NCBI GenBank assembly: GCA_964612505.1
Contig: CAZTEX010000010.1
Coordinates: 1 to 64,000 of the forward strand
Reading direction: 5' to 3'
Origin: JAAZZY01 sp964612505
Lineage (GTDB): Bacteria > Chlamydiota > Chlamydiia > Chlamydiales > JAAZZY01
Length of the DNA: 64,000 bases
Positions 19,528-28,979 of the stretch are shown in pieces (position 1 is the first letter of the stretch; every line of letters starts with the position of its first letter). Below the pieces are notes generated by a model. That model was not told where the DNA came from. It made no database searches and saw only the letters and a program-made list of their open reading frames with translations. Both the position numbers and the translations under genes were made by a program.

Positions 19528-19968
19528 TTAATTAAATAAAGATTTAAAAATTTTGTACTTTAACCATTTTTTAAATTTTGTCCGAGGCCTAATAACAGTC
19601 ATAGGTTGTTGAAAAAGCTCTATAAGTAACTGTTGAGCTTTTTGATGTTGATTTTTTAACCTTTCGCGTTCTGAACGACTCTCACCTCGAATAGACGGTC
19701 TATGATGAAGATACTTGCCAGCTATAAAAGTACAATCTTTAGTGTATTTTTCTGTGTCTAAAATATGTTGATGCCAAAATTCATCAACATCAGTAGAAGG
19801 AGAAAAGCTATGTTCCCCAGCGTATTTAATGCAAATATAAATAAAGTTTTTGTATTGCTTTTCAGCTTCCTCTGCTTCGCTTTTCAGCCAATTATAATTG
19901 GTTATTAGCTTTTTTTTGATAATCGCAAGATCTAACTGACTTATTTTTTCACGTAAAACACTATCCAT
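19528..19968 (-). CDS. GRDP-like (DUF1399-type) protein with WHxHILD motif
   Basis: The core reads DVDEFWHQHILDTEKYTKDC followed by LHHRP. This agrees with the WHxH..D..Y..DC signature of the glycine-rich-domain-protein-like family, known mainly from plants and scattered bacteria. The several His residues and the Asp could bind a metal, but no reaction is established that I can cite. The ATG at 19968 (146 aa) is preferred; the frame continues to a TTG at 20025 with no better ribosome site. The C-terminus is very basic. It sits between the ABC exporter and the 47-residue Cys-rich peptide, so it may act on or chaperone that peptide. Confidence 0.6.
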   Translation of the reverse strand: MDSVLREKISQLDLAIIKKKLITNYNWLKSEAEEAEKQYKNFIYICIKYAGEHSFSPSTDVDEFWHQHILDTEKYTKDCTFIAGKYLHHRPSIRGESRSERERLKNQHQKAQQLLIELFQQPMTVIRPRTKFKKWLKYKIFKSLFN

Positions 19969-20111
19969 AAGACTAAGCTCAAACAAAATGAAATAAATCT
20001 TATATGCTGACAAATATCCCAGCAAGTGAATCTTTTATAGGATAAGGCTAACCGTTTAAAGAGTCGTCTAACTAAAAAGAGTTTCTAAGTCAAATAGTGA
20101 AAATGAGCTAA

Positions 20112-21968
20112 TCAGTTTAGTATGCCTACCGATTGATAAGAATCAAATCCAGATGGTTGAATTATTTGATAACTACTCCATAGATTATAAAATAGACCTT
20201 TTAAAGAAATTAGATATTCAAAAGTACCATTTTCAATTATTTTACCATCATGCAAAACTAAAATGTTATCAGCGTAAATAATCGTGTTTAATCGATGGGC
20301 TATAATTACTTTAGTTGTATTTGGACGAAACTTATAAATAAAATCCATAATTTTTCTTTCAGTATAAAAGTCCAAAAATGAAGTTGCTTCATCTAAAATA
20401 AGTAAAGATTTCATTTTTAACAAAGCACGAGCTAAAGCTATCCTTTGTTTTTCTCCACCAGAGATTTTGTATCCTCTTTCTCCTATAGTCGTGTTTAATT
20501 TATCAGGCAATCCATATGCAAAATCATAAATACAGCACCCTCTAAGTGCATTATCAATTTCTTCATTTGATATGTTACCTAAGCCATAAGTAAGGTTGTA
20601 AAGCAGAGAATCATTGAACATGCAATTATCTTGCTGTACAACAGAGAAAATAGAAGCTAAAGAAGCATGTGTGTATTGAGTTAATTCTTGCTCATCCAGT
20701 TCAATAGTTCCGTTATTTAACTCATATAAACGCAAAAGAAGCTTAGTCAAAGTAGACTTTCCAGAACCAGTTAATCCTACTATTGCAGTCGTTGAGCCAG
20801 CAGGAATAGTAAAAGAAAGATTTTTTAAAAGTAACTTATTATCAAGATAGCCAAAAGAAACATTTTTGAAAGCAATTTGTCCTTTGATAATTTTGGAATG
20901 TTTTTCTGCAAAATCAATATCAGGTTCATTTGCGTTATTATTAATAAGTTCTATTCCCTTTTTGATGCTATTTAAGCCTTCATTGGTTTTTTGGATTTGA
21001 TTTCCCAATGTTATTAAAGGAATTGCAAATTGTATAAGATAGCCGTGAATGATAAAAAAATCATTACATTGGATGGAGTGATTTGAAAAATCAAGAGAGG
21101 CTTTATAGATAAATATAAGATAGCAGCAACCAATAATGAAGGCTTGTAATAACCGATTGATAGAAGTTATGTAACGGTTAGATACAGCTGCTTTTTTTTG
21201 CTTTTCAAGCTGCTGATCTAGTTTCGTAAATTCGTGATCGTATGTGTAATTAAATTTTATATTTTGAAAATTAATCAACGAATCGGAAATTTTTATATAA
21301 GTTTTGGTTGTTTCCTTTGTTAATTCGCTCAAAACTGTAATTGTTTTTAGTGAAAAAAGAGCAGTACATAAACAATAAATACAAAAAGTTAAAATTAATC
21401 CAAGTCCATAGAATATTCCATAAAAGTATGTCAAAATCATGCTTACAATAATCAGCTCTAAAAAAGTAGGTATATTGTAAAAAAATAACCACCAAAAGAT
21501 TTCTGGCAAATTTCGCTGTATTTGAAAAATTAAGCTTGAAAGTTCTCCTAATTTTTTATTCAGCAGGTTTTGATAGGAAAGCAAATATATTTTCTTTATC
21601 ACCCTTAAAACAAATTTTTTGGATGCCTGCTCGATAACTTTGTGCATTAGCATTTCTCTAATAATGCGGATTACACGATTGAAAATCCAACAGGCTCCAT
21701 AAAATATGATAATCTGAGAAAAAAGAGATCTTTTTAAGTTATCTGTATAAACAAAGCTATGGCGGAGTAAGAGAGGTAAAGAAACATTTAAAGAAATAGA
21801 AAGGATTATAATGAAAAAACTAATAGTTTTATTTAATTTTTGACCTTTGTTTTCATTAAAAATGATGAAAAAAACTTCTTTGTAAATAGCAAAGTGTGTA
21901 CCAATATTTTGGATAAGCTGTTTTAAATAACTTAATTTGTGATCTGCTTTTGTAGTGTTTGCTTTCAA
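20112..21968 (-). CDS. ABC exporter, fused membrane and ATPase domains
   Basis: The N-terminal half (about 45-330) has six predicted membrane segments. The C-terminal half is a full ABC ATPase: Walker A GLTGSGKST, signature SGGEKQ, Walker B SLLILDEATS and the His-switch in IIAHRLNT. There is no N-terminal C39 peptidase, so it would not by itself cleave a double-Gly leader; overall it resembles the Atm1/MsbA half-transporter class. The start codon appears to be TTG at 21968 with a weak ribosome site. It is the first gene of the - strand group that ends with the Cys-rich peptide and is a good candidate to export it. Its very AT-rich codon use differs from nearby housekeeping genes. Confidence 0.8.
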   Translation of the reverse strand: MKANTTKADHKLSYLKQLIQNIGTHFAIYKEVFFIIFNENKGQKLNKTISFFIIILSISLNVSLPLLLRHSFVYTDNLKRSLFSQIIIFYGACWIFNRVIRIIREMLMHKVIEQASKKFVLRVIKKIYLLSYQNLLNKKLGELSSLIFQIQRNLPEIFWWLFFYNIPTFLELIIVSMILTYFYGIFYGLGLILTFCIYCLCTALFSLKTITVLSELTKETTKTYIKISDSLINFQNIKFNYTYDHEFTKLDQQLEKQKKAAVSNRYITSINRLLQAFIIGCCYLIFIYKASLDFSNHSIQCNDFFIIHGYLIQFAIPLITLGNQIQKTNEGLNSIKKGIELINNNANEPDIDFAEKHSKIIKGQIAFKNVSFGYLDNKLLLKNLSFTIPAGSTTAIVGLTGSGKSTLTKLLLRLYELNNGTIELDEQELTQYTHASLASIFSVVQQDNCMFNDSLLYNLTYGLGNISNEEIDNALRGCCIYDFAYGLPDKLNTTIGERGYKISGGEKQRIALARALLKMKSLLILDEATSFLDFYTERKIMDFIYKFRPNTTKVIIAHRLNTIIYADNILVLHDGKIIENGTFEYLISLKGLFYNLWSSYQIIQPSGFDSYQSVGILN

Positions 21969-22456
21969 CGTTTCTTACATCTAGTTTAAAATAATTTAAA
22001 AAGTAGCTTATTTTAGTGATTTCACTGATCTCAATCATTGATTAAATCAGGTTCTATTCTGCTCTTATCTCTAATTTTAGAAAATTTTAATAAATAATGT
22101 AATTTGAGAGACGGTACGAATTGGTCTCCCATGTCTTTATCTTTTAAATTTTTTAAAATAAATATACTATACCTTAAAAGTGATGATAACTAAATGAATA
22201 AGAGTTACTTTAGCTATAAAATCAAAAAAAAGATTTCGTTCGCAACTTTTGATTGACGATTTGTGCAACACCTATTGACCCCTATAAATAATCTATCGAA
22301 AAATCAGGAAACTGATTATTTGTTTATATTAAATGACTTAGGTTTATTAGTTTTTGCTAAAGAGCCAATTTTTAGATAGCTTTTATGTAAAAAAACAAAT
22401 AAATTAGCCGCGCATTTTTGCATCTTTAGGATATAATTGAGAGGAGAAGGCATTGC
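21969..22456. other. Divergent intergenic region, very AT-rich
   Basis: This 488-base gap lies between the ABC exporter (leftward) and a glycosyltransferase (rightward). It contains a perfect TATAAT at 22432-22437 directly before the ribosome site of the glycosyltransferase, which would give a leader of only about a dozen bases. A GTG-initiated 38-codon frame at 22263-22379 reads with ordinary amino-acid composition (LLVFAKEPIFR at its end) but has no ribosome site, so it may be the tail of a decayed gene. Nothing else convincing was seen. Confidence 0.4.
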
Positions 22457-23452
22457 ATGGCTTATTTTTTTATCAGTAGATTTAAGAATTTGTTTTTATT
22501 TGCATTGATCATAAACCAATTTCTTTTCAGTGAAGTTAATCGCCCAGAACCCATTTACAATCCTCTTGCAGATATCGAAAAGCATGTCAGTCAAATTCTT
22601 CAAACAAGTGGTTCTTCCTCTTTATCATTTCACCCCTTAAGTTTTAGAGAAGCCTTTGAAGGAAACTGGCCCTCTACTGAGAAGGAATTTTTTAATGATT
22701 CGGGGGTAATTCTATTAGAAAGAAACTTCAGCCGTTTTGTTGAGAAAATCCAATCTTCAAGCTCACAAGAGCATCAATTATTAATACCAAAGATTGTTCA
22801 CTTTATTTGGCTTGGATCTTCTTTACCGACAAAAGCTGATTTAACAATACAATCTTGGCAAAAATATCATCCTGATTGGAAGATTATGATTTGGACAGAT
22901 CGCGAAGTTGCAAACTTAAACTGGACAACTCCTCATTCAGCAATGTTTTATCAAGAAGCTCGAAACTGGTCTGAAAAATCTGATATTTTACGCTTTGAAT
23001 TATTATATCAATATGGAGGGATTTATACAGATACAGACATGGTTTGTCTTCGATCCTTTGAGCCTATCCTATCTACAGACGTTTCATTTTTTGCAGGATT
23101 TGAAGGAAATAAAATTAAACGATTTGGAAGGCCGCTCATCGGTAGCGCCATTATTGGATCTGTAAAAGGGCATCCCATACTTTTAAAAAGTATGAAATAC
23201 TCTTTAACGCAAAGTGAAGCCCCTTCTATTAATCAATATATTAGATCCGGCCCAGGTTCAATTACAAAAGCTTGCTATGAATATTTAAATGAAACTGAAA
23301 ACACCGATACCCTCATTTTCCCTTGCTCATATTTTTATCCTTTGCCTTGGGAAGCTCGGCTTTCTTCTTCTACAGAAATATTGCAATACTTAGGACGTGA
23401 AGCACATTCTATTCATTTATGGGAAGGAACTTGGTATAACTCTTTTGAGTAA
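22457..23452 (+). CDS. Secreted GT32/Och1-type sugar transferase with DxD motif
   Basis: The 331-aa protein has an N-terminal hydrophobic signal (about 9-26) and then the 'glycosyltransferase sugar-binding region containing DXD' fold: PKIVHFIWLG, WKIMIWTDREV, NWSEKSDILRFELLYQYGG and IYTDTDMVC, where the TDTD supplies the metal- and nucleotide-sugar-binding DxD near residue 190. Families like this transfer a hexose from a nucleotide sugar and occur both in envelope assembly and in secreted toxins. The start is set by GGAGAAGG seven bases before the ATG. A paralogue lies on the other strand at 27033-28043. Export plus DxD suggests modification of host or surface molecules; the acceptor is unknown. 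Confidence 0.8.
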   Translation: MAYFFISRFKNLFLFALIINQFLFSEVNRPEPIYNPLADIEKHVSQILQTSGSSSLSFHPLSFREAFEGNWPSTEKEFFNDSGVILLERNFSRFVEKIQSSSSQEHQLLIPKIVHFIWLGSSLPTKADLTIQSWQKYHPDWKIMIWTDREVANLNWTTPHSAMFYQEARNWSEKSDILRFELLYQYGGIYTDTDMVCLRSFEPILSTDVSFFAGFEGNKIKRFGRPLIGSAIIGSVKGHPILLKSMKYSLTQSEAPSINQYIRSGPGSITKACYEYLNETENTDTLIFPCSYFYPLPWEARLSSSTEILQYLGREAHSIHLWEGTWYNSFE

Positions 23453-23471
23453 AAGAAGAAAAACTTTTACA

Positions 23472-25910
23472 TCACAATGAGTTTAATTGTTTTATGTAAG
23501 TTGCAATACAATTGAGCATGTTATTTGCCTTAATAAAATCATTGGATAGAGTGCTTTTTTTCAAATTTTGTATGGCCCAAGTCACGAATTCCAAGTGACT
23601 AAATTGAACGATCTTTTCAAGATGCTTTTTTTCTAAAGCTGTAAGATTTTTATGATTTTTCCCGTAAGTGTTGTTAATAAATGAAAGTAAGAGATCATTT
23701 TTCAAAAGCTTACAATAGTCATTAAAACCCCCATACCGAAAATAAGAGGCCAAATCCAACAGCCTTACATCCTGACGAATACTGTCTAAATCAACAAAGT
23801 AAGTGTTTTGATGATTGACAATGACATTTGTCTGATTATTGTCTCCGTGAATAATTTCTTTAGGAAGTTTTGCATAGATTTCTTGAAATTCAGAAGAAGC
23901 AAAATATTTACCTAATTCTAAAACTGTTCCCCACTCTTTCCCAGCAAAGATTTCTCCATAATTTTCTTTGAGCCATGGGTCAAAAAGGATCTGATAACGA
24001 GAAAGATATTCATCCAACTTAGAAAGTTTGAGATTATCTGGAGGGGTTATTAAACTTGAAAAATGATGAAATAACCCTGTCATAAGAAGCATTTGATCAA
24101 ATGCAATGTCCTTTTTTTGGGATAATAAAAATTCTGTACAATAATAAAATGCATCTCCGATTTTAGAGACGAAATTTTGATGAATATTTTGATAAATTTG
24201 AGGTAAATGAGAAAAGCCCATTGAACTCATTTGATTTAAGATAGCTAACTTGCTTTCGGCTAATTGCAGATTATTTTGCACTAATTTAAGAACGCCTAGT
24301 GGTTTATCTATAGAATTAAAAACTCCAATCGGTGGGTTGACCATTCCTTCACCAATTTCTTTTAAAACCAATTCTTCATTTGTTGAGAACAATGAGCTTA
24401 ATTCATTTTGATGCTCAGTCAAATTTTTTAAGGAAGATGAAAGTTGTTTATGATGACAATACTTCACTCTTTGAAAGATTCGATTTAAATTATGTACTAA
24501 GTTATTTCGAAAATTGTATTTATTCTGAATCAATTCTTTGCCGTTTTGAACTATTTCTTTTTTGCTTTTCTCTGGCATTTCTAAGATCATTTGTGAACAG
24601 GTCAAGAGCTTTTGTAAGGAGAGGCAACAATTCATTGGTTGTTTAATAATGACGTCAAGGCCGTCTAGTTCAGAGATAAAGCCATCGATGTTATGGTTGA
24701 TTTGTATTCCAACCCCTCCTCGATTGCTTGCTAAAAGGATGCAGTTATTGGGGTTTGCTCTTGCTTCCATTACAGTTAATGGTTGTGTGTCTACTCGAGA
24801 CAACACCCAAACCATGGAAGTTTTTGGCCACTGATAGATATAACGATCTAAGTCTGGTTCAAAGTAGTCTAATAATGTGACATCTAACTGTTCATTTTTA
24901 ATTCTATTTCTGAGCATGTCAATATATTCAGGCATATAGTCAGAAGGTGGGGCTAACATAACAAGATGAATGTCTGGGTAGAGAGGCCTTAAATGTTGAT
25001 ATAACTCTAAAACAATATCTTGCCCTTTTAAGGGAGTTGCTCTTCCAATAGAAAATATCAGCCTTTTGTTTAATGGAATAGAGCGTTTTGCAAGTTCTAA
25101 TTGTATCGAGTCGTATGAAAGTGTCTCATAGTATTTATCATATAAAATTCCGGTTGCAAAATGCATGAGTCTATTTTCAGGAAGATTGAAAGGAAAAGAA
25201 GTTAATTCATTTTTTATATTCTCATTAATATACCCAATCTCAAAATCACATATTTCAGCATGTTGAAATCCCTTAAGTTCCCATTGATGTCTTTCTGGCC
25301 ATTTTGGATCTCCTTCGCTGGTATGGCCGTTATAGCTCCAACTTGTTGCGTGAGGAATAACCAGTACTTTGTATTTGCCACGGATATCACCACTCGCTTG
25401 TAGGCGGTGTAATGCAATGGGTACTTGAGCAAAAGCTGTATCATGGCAAATAATGAGTGTAAAAAGACTTTCATTAATGATATTAGCGATTAAAGGGGCG
25501 CTATTATAGCATAGATCTTGCCATTGATCGGGATCCCCAAACATTTGATCATTTTTGATGCTATCAAGTAAATAGACTTTGCCGCCAGTTGCATGACAAA
25601 TGAGCTGATTATTTTCTAGGACGTCATTAGAAAATTCAGGCAACTCATGAGAATAATTGCATGTCATCAGATTTAAATTAAAATGAACTTTATTTATATA
25701 TGTATCATTCATTTCACAAATAATTTGATTAATATTTTGGACTACTGTCCCTACACCTGTTTGCATAGTATTAATCCCATCAAATGCCAGTTGAATAAAT
25801 GTAATTTTTTGAGAAGGAATTGATTGTAAATCTAATGGAACTGTCTGATCGTTATTTCCTTCAGCATTTAATGAAAACACAAGAAGGGCTAAAACAAGGA
25901 ATTTAAACAT
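23472..25910 (-). CDS. Exported GT4-type glycosyltransferase fused to an APH-like phosphotransferase
   Basis: The 812-aa protein has a signal peptide (cleavage after about residue 17). A central glycosyltransferase group 1 region (about 250-470) contains IFSIGRATPLKGQDIVLELY and the late motif VMEARANPNNCILLASNRGG. The C-terminal third resembles aminoglycoside/choline-kinase-like phosphotransferases: HGDNNQTN starting at His688 is the Brenner catalytic motif and YFVDLDSIR follows as the metal-binding DxD. Such a kinase phosphorylates a small molecule or sugar. It ends 19 bases from the convergent GT32 gene and is followed on its own strand by the rest of the glycosyltransferase block. An exported kinase would need ATP outside the bacterium, which points to the host cytosol. 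Confidence 0.75.
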   Translation of the reverse strand: MFKFLVLALLVFSLNAEGNNDQTVPLDLQSIPSQKITFIQLAFDGINTMQTGVGTVVQNINQIICEMNDTYINKVHFNLNLMTCNYSHELPEFSNDVLENNQLICHATGGKVYLLDSIKNDQMFGDPDQWQDLCYNSAPLIANIINESLFTLIICHDTAFAQVPIALHRLQASGDIRGKYKVLVIPHATSWSYNGHTSEGDPKWPERHQWELKGFQHAEICDFEIGYINENIKNELTSFPFNLPENRLMHFATGILYDKYYETLSYDSIQLELAKRSIPLNKRLIFSIGRATPLKGQDIVLELYQHLRPLYPDIHLVMLAPPSDYMPEYIDMLRNRIKNEQLDVTLLDYFEPDLDRYIYQWPKTSMVWVLSRVDTQPLTVMEARANPNNCILLASNRGGVGIQINHNIDGFISELDGLDVIIKQPMNCCLSLQKLLTCSQMILEMPEKSKKEIVQNGKELIQNKYNFRNNLVHNLNRIFQRVKYCHHKQLSSSLKNLTEHQNELSSLFSTNEELVLKEIGEGMVNPPIGVFNSIDKPLGVLKLVQNNLQLAESKLAILNQMSSMGFSHLPQIYQNIHQNFVSKIGDAFYYCTEFLLSQKKDIAFDQMLLMTGLFHHFSSLITPPDNLKLSKLDEYLSRYQILFDPWLKENYGEIFAGKEWGTVLELGKYFASSEFQEIYAKLPKEIIHGDNNQTNVIVNHQNTYFVDLDSIRQDVRLLDLASYFRYGGFNDYCKLLKNDLLLSFINNTYGKNHKNLTALEKKHLEKIVQFSHLEFVTWAIQNLKKSTLSNDFIKANNMLNCIATYIKQLNSL

Positions 25911-25934
25911 TGTAGATACCTGTATATAATATTA

Positions 25935-27040
25935 TTAAAAAGTGCATTCTTGAGTTGAGCACTGCTTGCAAAGCAAGTGCTTCATAGCTTCAGCTACGAG
26001 ATGTTTTTGAAAAAGATGTGCAAAAGTATAGATTTTCTTATTTTCATCTTTACTAGTACTGAAAAGCAAAAAAACGGAATCGTTTATCATCTTTTCGCAA
26101 TTTTCAGCTGAGTTTAACTCTTCATATATCAAAAAATTCGAGTAGTTATTTAATTGAAAATTTCCAAATTGTTCAATGCACATCAATTCATGATGTAAGG
26201 GTAATTGTTGGTTTGAGAAGAGCAAAAAATGATGGATCCAATCGAAGCCTTTTCTGTACAACTTATCCACAATTTCAACATCCCAAGCAGCGATGCCTCG
26301 ACATTCCTGTTTACTTCTTTGTCTACTTGTCGTAATTCTATGTAATCTATATTCAAAAGGAAATTGTTCATTTAGAAATAAATCAATGGGGTTTTCTTTT
26401 CCCTCTTCTAGAAAAAAATGAGATTTGCCTGTTGAGTCTAATTGGACTATATCCCATACATGATCAACTGGATTTTTGAAAAAAAAACAGGGGCTACATG
26501 ACCCTCTCCAAAAACGGTTGAAATAAAAGATGAATGATCAAAACTTTCTTTTTTTAAAGTTTTGAAATCAATAAAGCTTGGGGCACGCATCTTAAGCAGC
26601 TCATCCATTTGGAATAAGATGCTGGGAGATAGTCTATGTGATTTCTCAGAGGGGGGGAAGCCGCTTTTTTGAAATGGAGGTAGTTGTAATAAATCAATAA
26701 GGGCAAAATAGCTTTTATCAACCAATCCTTTAGAATCATCTTTGATAAAGTAGCTTTGTTGTTCAAATGCCTCAATAACTTCTAGTTGTTCCATGATTGA
26801 TAAATGGTAAAACCAATCTAAATTGGACAGATCTCCTTCTAAATAGCCTCGTGTTAAAGAGATTATTTTTTCATTAGTAGTTGAGTTTTTAGCTATATAA
26901 ATAGTTTCACTAGAATCCCGTTTTAAATAGGTAATCGTTTCAACTTTGGTAATGGGCTCTTCTTGAGCATATGCAAGATTTCCAATCACAGCATTCAATA
27001 TGATAAGAAGAGGCAGTTGAAAAAATTTATTTTTATACAT
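25935..27040 (-). pseudogene. Secreted protein gene broken at a 9-base homopolymer
   Basis: From ATG 27040 the frame encodes a signal peptide (LPLLIILNAVIGNLAYA) and runs to a stop at 26447. Just before that stop there is a run of nine A on the + strand (26479-26487, T9 in the mRNA sense). Adding one base to the run restores a continuous frame through the former stop region down to 25935, giving about 368 residues. The restored part continues naturally (KNPVDHVWDIVQLDSTGK). The result could be a real mutation, phase variation, transcriptional slippage or a sequencing error. No known domain was recognised. The start overlaps the end of the upstream GT32 gene by 8 bases, so they are co-expressed. 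Confidence 0.65.
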
Positions 27041-28043
27041 TTCTTTTTTTTGTGGGTAGAAAGAAATCAAACCAAGTTCCCTCCCATAAATGCACAGCAA
27101 ATGACTCTGGTTTAATTACTTTTAATAAGTCTTCTGCAGAGGTCAATCTCTCTCTCCAATATAAGGGATAGAAATATGAACACGGGAAAATAATAACATC
27201 CTTATTCTCTATATTTAATAGAGCGTCATAGCAGCCATCACTAAGTATGCCTGGCCCTGAACGGATAGTTTGTGGATCATCCGGAGCCTCTTTTGAAGTT
27301 TTGCAATGATCAATGCAATATTTCAAAATGGGACTGTGAGGTTCGGCGCCAAATACAGCACTTCCGATGAGAGGGCGACCATAATTGCTGTTGATCTCGT
27401 TATTTTCAAAACCAGCAAAAAATGAGATGCCATCTGATGAAATAAGAGAATCAAAAGATTTTAAACATACCATATCGATATCGGCATAAATCCCCCCATA
27501 TTGATAGAGGATTTCATATCGTAAAATATTTGCTTTTTCAGACCAGTTTACCCCATTGTCATAGCATAACTTTGAATGAGGGTTAGACCACTCAAAATTT
27601 TCTACATCTTTTTCATCCCAGACTTTGATTTTCCAATAAGGATTGTGTTTTTTCCATGAATCGATAACTAGCTGCACTTCTTCATTAACAGGCGATCCTA
27701 ACCAAATAAAATGAACCAAAGGCGGAATAAAGCCTGAGCCTAACGAAAGCAGATTATTTTCAGCCTTAATACAATATTCCGTAAAATTGACAATAGCAGC
27801 CTGCACCCCAAGATCTTCTAAGTATTTCTTTGGAATTTCTTTATTATTTATTTGTAGTGATTGTCCGAATGTAACGGCAACAAAATCATTATTACTGGGC
27901 TCTAATTCCAAAAGTGCTTTAACATTGGATTCAATGCTTTTTAATGGTTTAAAAAGAGGGTTGTCTTCTGTTTGTAAAGGGTAATAAACAAAAAACAGAG
28001 TGATATAAAGTAATATACACACTTTATTTAATTTCAATTTCAT
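27033..28043 (-). CDS. Secreted GT32/Och1-type sugar transferase, paralogue of the 22457 gene
   Basis: This 336-aa protein has an N-terminal hydrophobic signal (KVCILLYITLFFVYYPL) and the same landmarks as the paralogue: PPLVHFIWLGSP, WKIKVWDEKDV, NWSEKANILRYEILYQYGG and IYADIDMVC, the last giving the DxD. The two copies also share the C-terminal block IRSGPG and FPCSYFYPL, so they are full-length duplicates that now face each other across the GT4/kinase gene. It starts the - strand run that continues into the frameshifted secreted gene. Donor and acceptor are not predictable from the sequence. Confidence 0.8.
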   Translation of the reverse strand: MKLKLNKVCILLYITLFFVYYPLQTEDNPLFKPLKSIESNVKALLELEPSNNDFVAVTFGQSLQINNKEIPKKYLEDLGVQAAIVNFTEYCIKAENNLLSLGSGFIPPLVHFIWLGSPVNEEVQLVIDSWKKHNPYWKIKVWDEKDVENFEWSNPHSKLCYDNGVNWSEKANILRYEILYQYGGIYADIDMVCLKSFDSLISSDGISFFAGFENNEINSNYGRPLIGSAVFGAEPHSPILKYCIDHCKTSKEAPDDPQTIRSGPGILSDGCYDALLNIENKDVIIFPCSYFYPLYWRERLTSAEDLLKVIKPESFAVHLWEGTWFDFFLPTKKRNV

Positions 28044-28504
28044 ACAGTTCTCTCTGGAGGATTCAAAAAGGAATTTGATTATAATCTTAAATAAGAATAT
28101 GTCAAATTAGGTAATAAAAGTTTTTCATCTGGCTTTATTAAAACCTAAGTTTATTGCTTAATTTAAGCACTCGTTGCTTATGAAAGAAAAATGAAGGTAA
28201 GATGAAATATTAAAACTGAGAATAAAAATCTATCTTATCATAAGGCCCATCAGAGGTAAAAGGTTGTCTTGTAGCTGGGTTTGCAAGAGCCATCAAATTA
28301 AGCCCTTTCTGCATTCGAAAACCTCAAAATACCGTTTGCTGGATCGACTCATTCAGGAGAGATCTCTCCTTTTGGGCATAGCGGCATTGCGGGTTTAGGT
28401 GTGTGAATAACTCTTGATAGGGATGTTTCCTTGCGTAATGAGTGTTTCCCAAAGCTGTGAAATATCATTTCTTAGTAGAAGAACTTCTTCAGTTTGTAAT
28501 TTTA
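28044..28504. other. Gap with possible coding remnants on the - strand
   Basis: No full gene is present in these 461 bases. On the - strand a 34-codon ATG frame (28314 down to 28210; begins MQKGLNLMALANPATRQPF) and a start-less stretch (about 28505 down to 28403; LLRNDISQLWETLITQG) both have protein-like composition. Stops and frame changes separate them, which suggests the tail of a decayed gene. The left end holds the promoter and leader of the GT32 gene. Confidence 0.35.
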
Positions 28505-28843
28505 TTAACGATCAGCGGTATTTTTGCCACACGCTAAGAGGATTTCATCTCTGCAATCTAGAATTTTAGTTGATGTTTTATAGTAGGTGTCTAACATACA
28601 GTTCAAAAATTTACTTTGACATAGCGAAGTATAAGAAGCGTTTTTTAGTATAAAAGAACTTTGGCATTGGTCTCGATTGTGCTCGCATAGAAATTCCATC
28701 CCATAGAGTATAGGCAAATGTTTTGCCATGAATTGATCAACCCATAGAGCTGCATTAGTCATGATAGGAGCGCAATCCAAGAAGGTATAGGCAGGACAAA
28801 AATGGACATTAGCTACTTGTGTACATAATAATCCTATAGCCAT
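28505..28843 (-). CDS. Small Cys-rich protein, CPAYTFxDCAP family, copy 1
   Basis: This 112-residue protein with nine cysteines was not recognised as any named family. Its N-terminal half (FCPAYTFLDCAPIMTNAALW) aligns without gaps to the 30282-30590 gene (ICPAYTFADCAPAIYNTAQW), and Cys positions further on (CEHNRDQC against CHIIYENC) are also shared. The two are paralogues. AAGGAG lies six bases before the ATG, so the start is firm and there is no typical signal peptide. The even spacing of Cys suggests disulfides, hence action outside the bacterial cytoplasm, perhaps by type III secretion; this is inference. Confidence 0.65.
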   Translation of the reverse strand: MAIGLLCTQVANVHFCPAYTFLDCAPIMTNAALWVDQFMAKHLPILYGMEFLCEHNRDQCQSSFILKNASYTSLCQSKFLNCMLDTYYKTSTKILDCRDEILLACGKNTADR

Positions 28844-28979
28844 AAAAATCTCCTTTAAGGGTTTATAGAAGCGGCACAGAGTAATTATAACATAATTACT
28901 ATTAACATATTATAAATAATAGAGTTGGTTTTTATTTTAATATTCCTATGTCAAAAAAAGTGATTATTTTTAATAGCCT

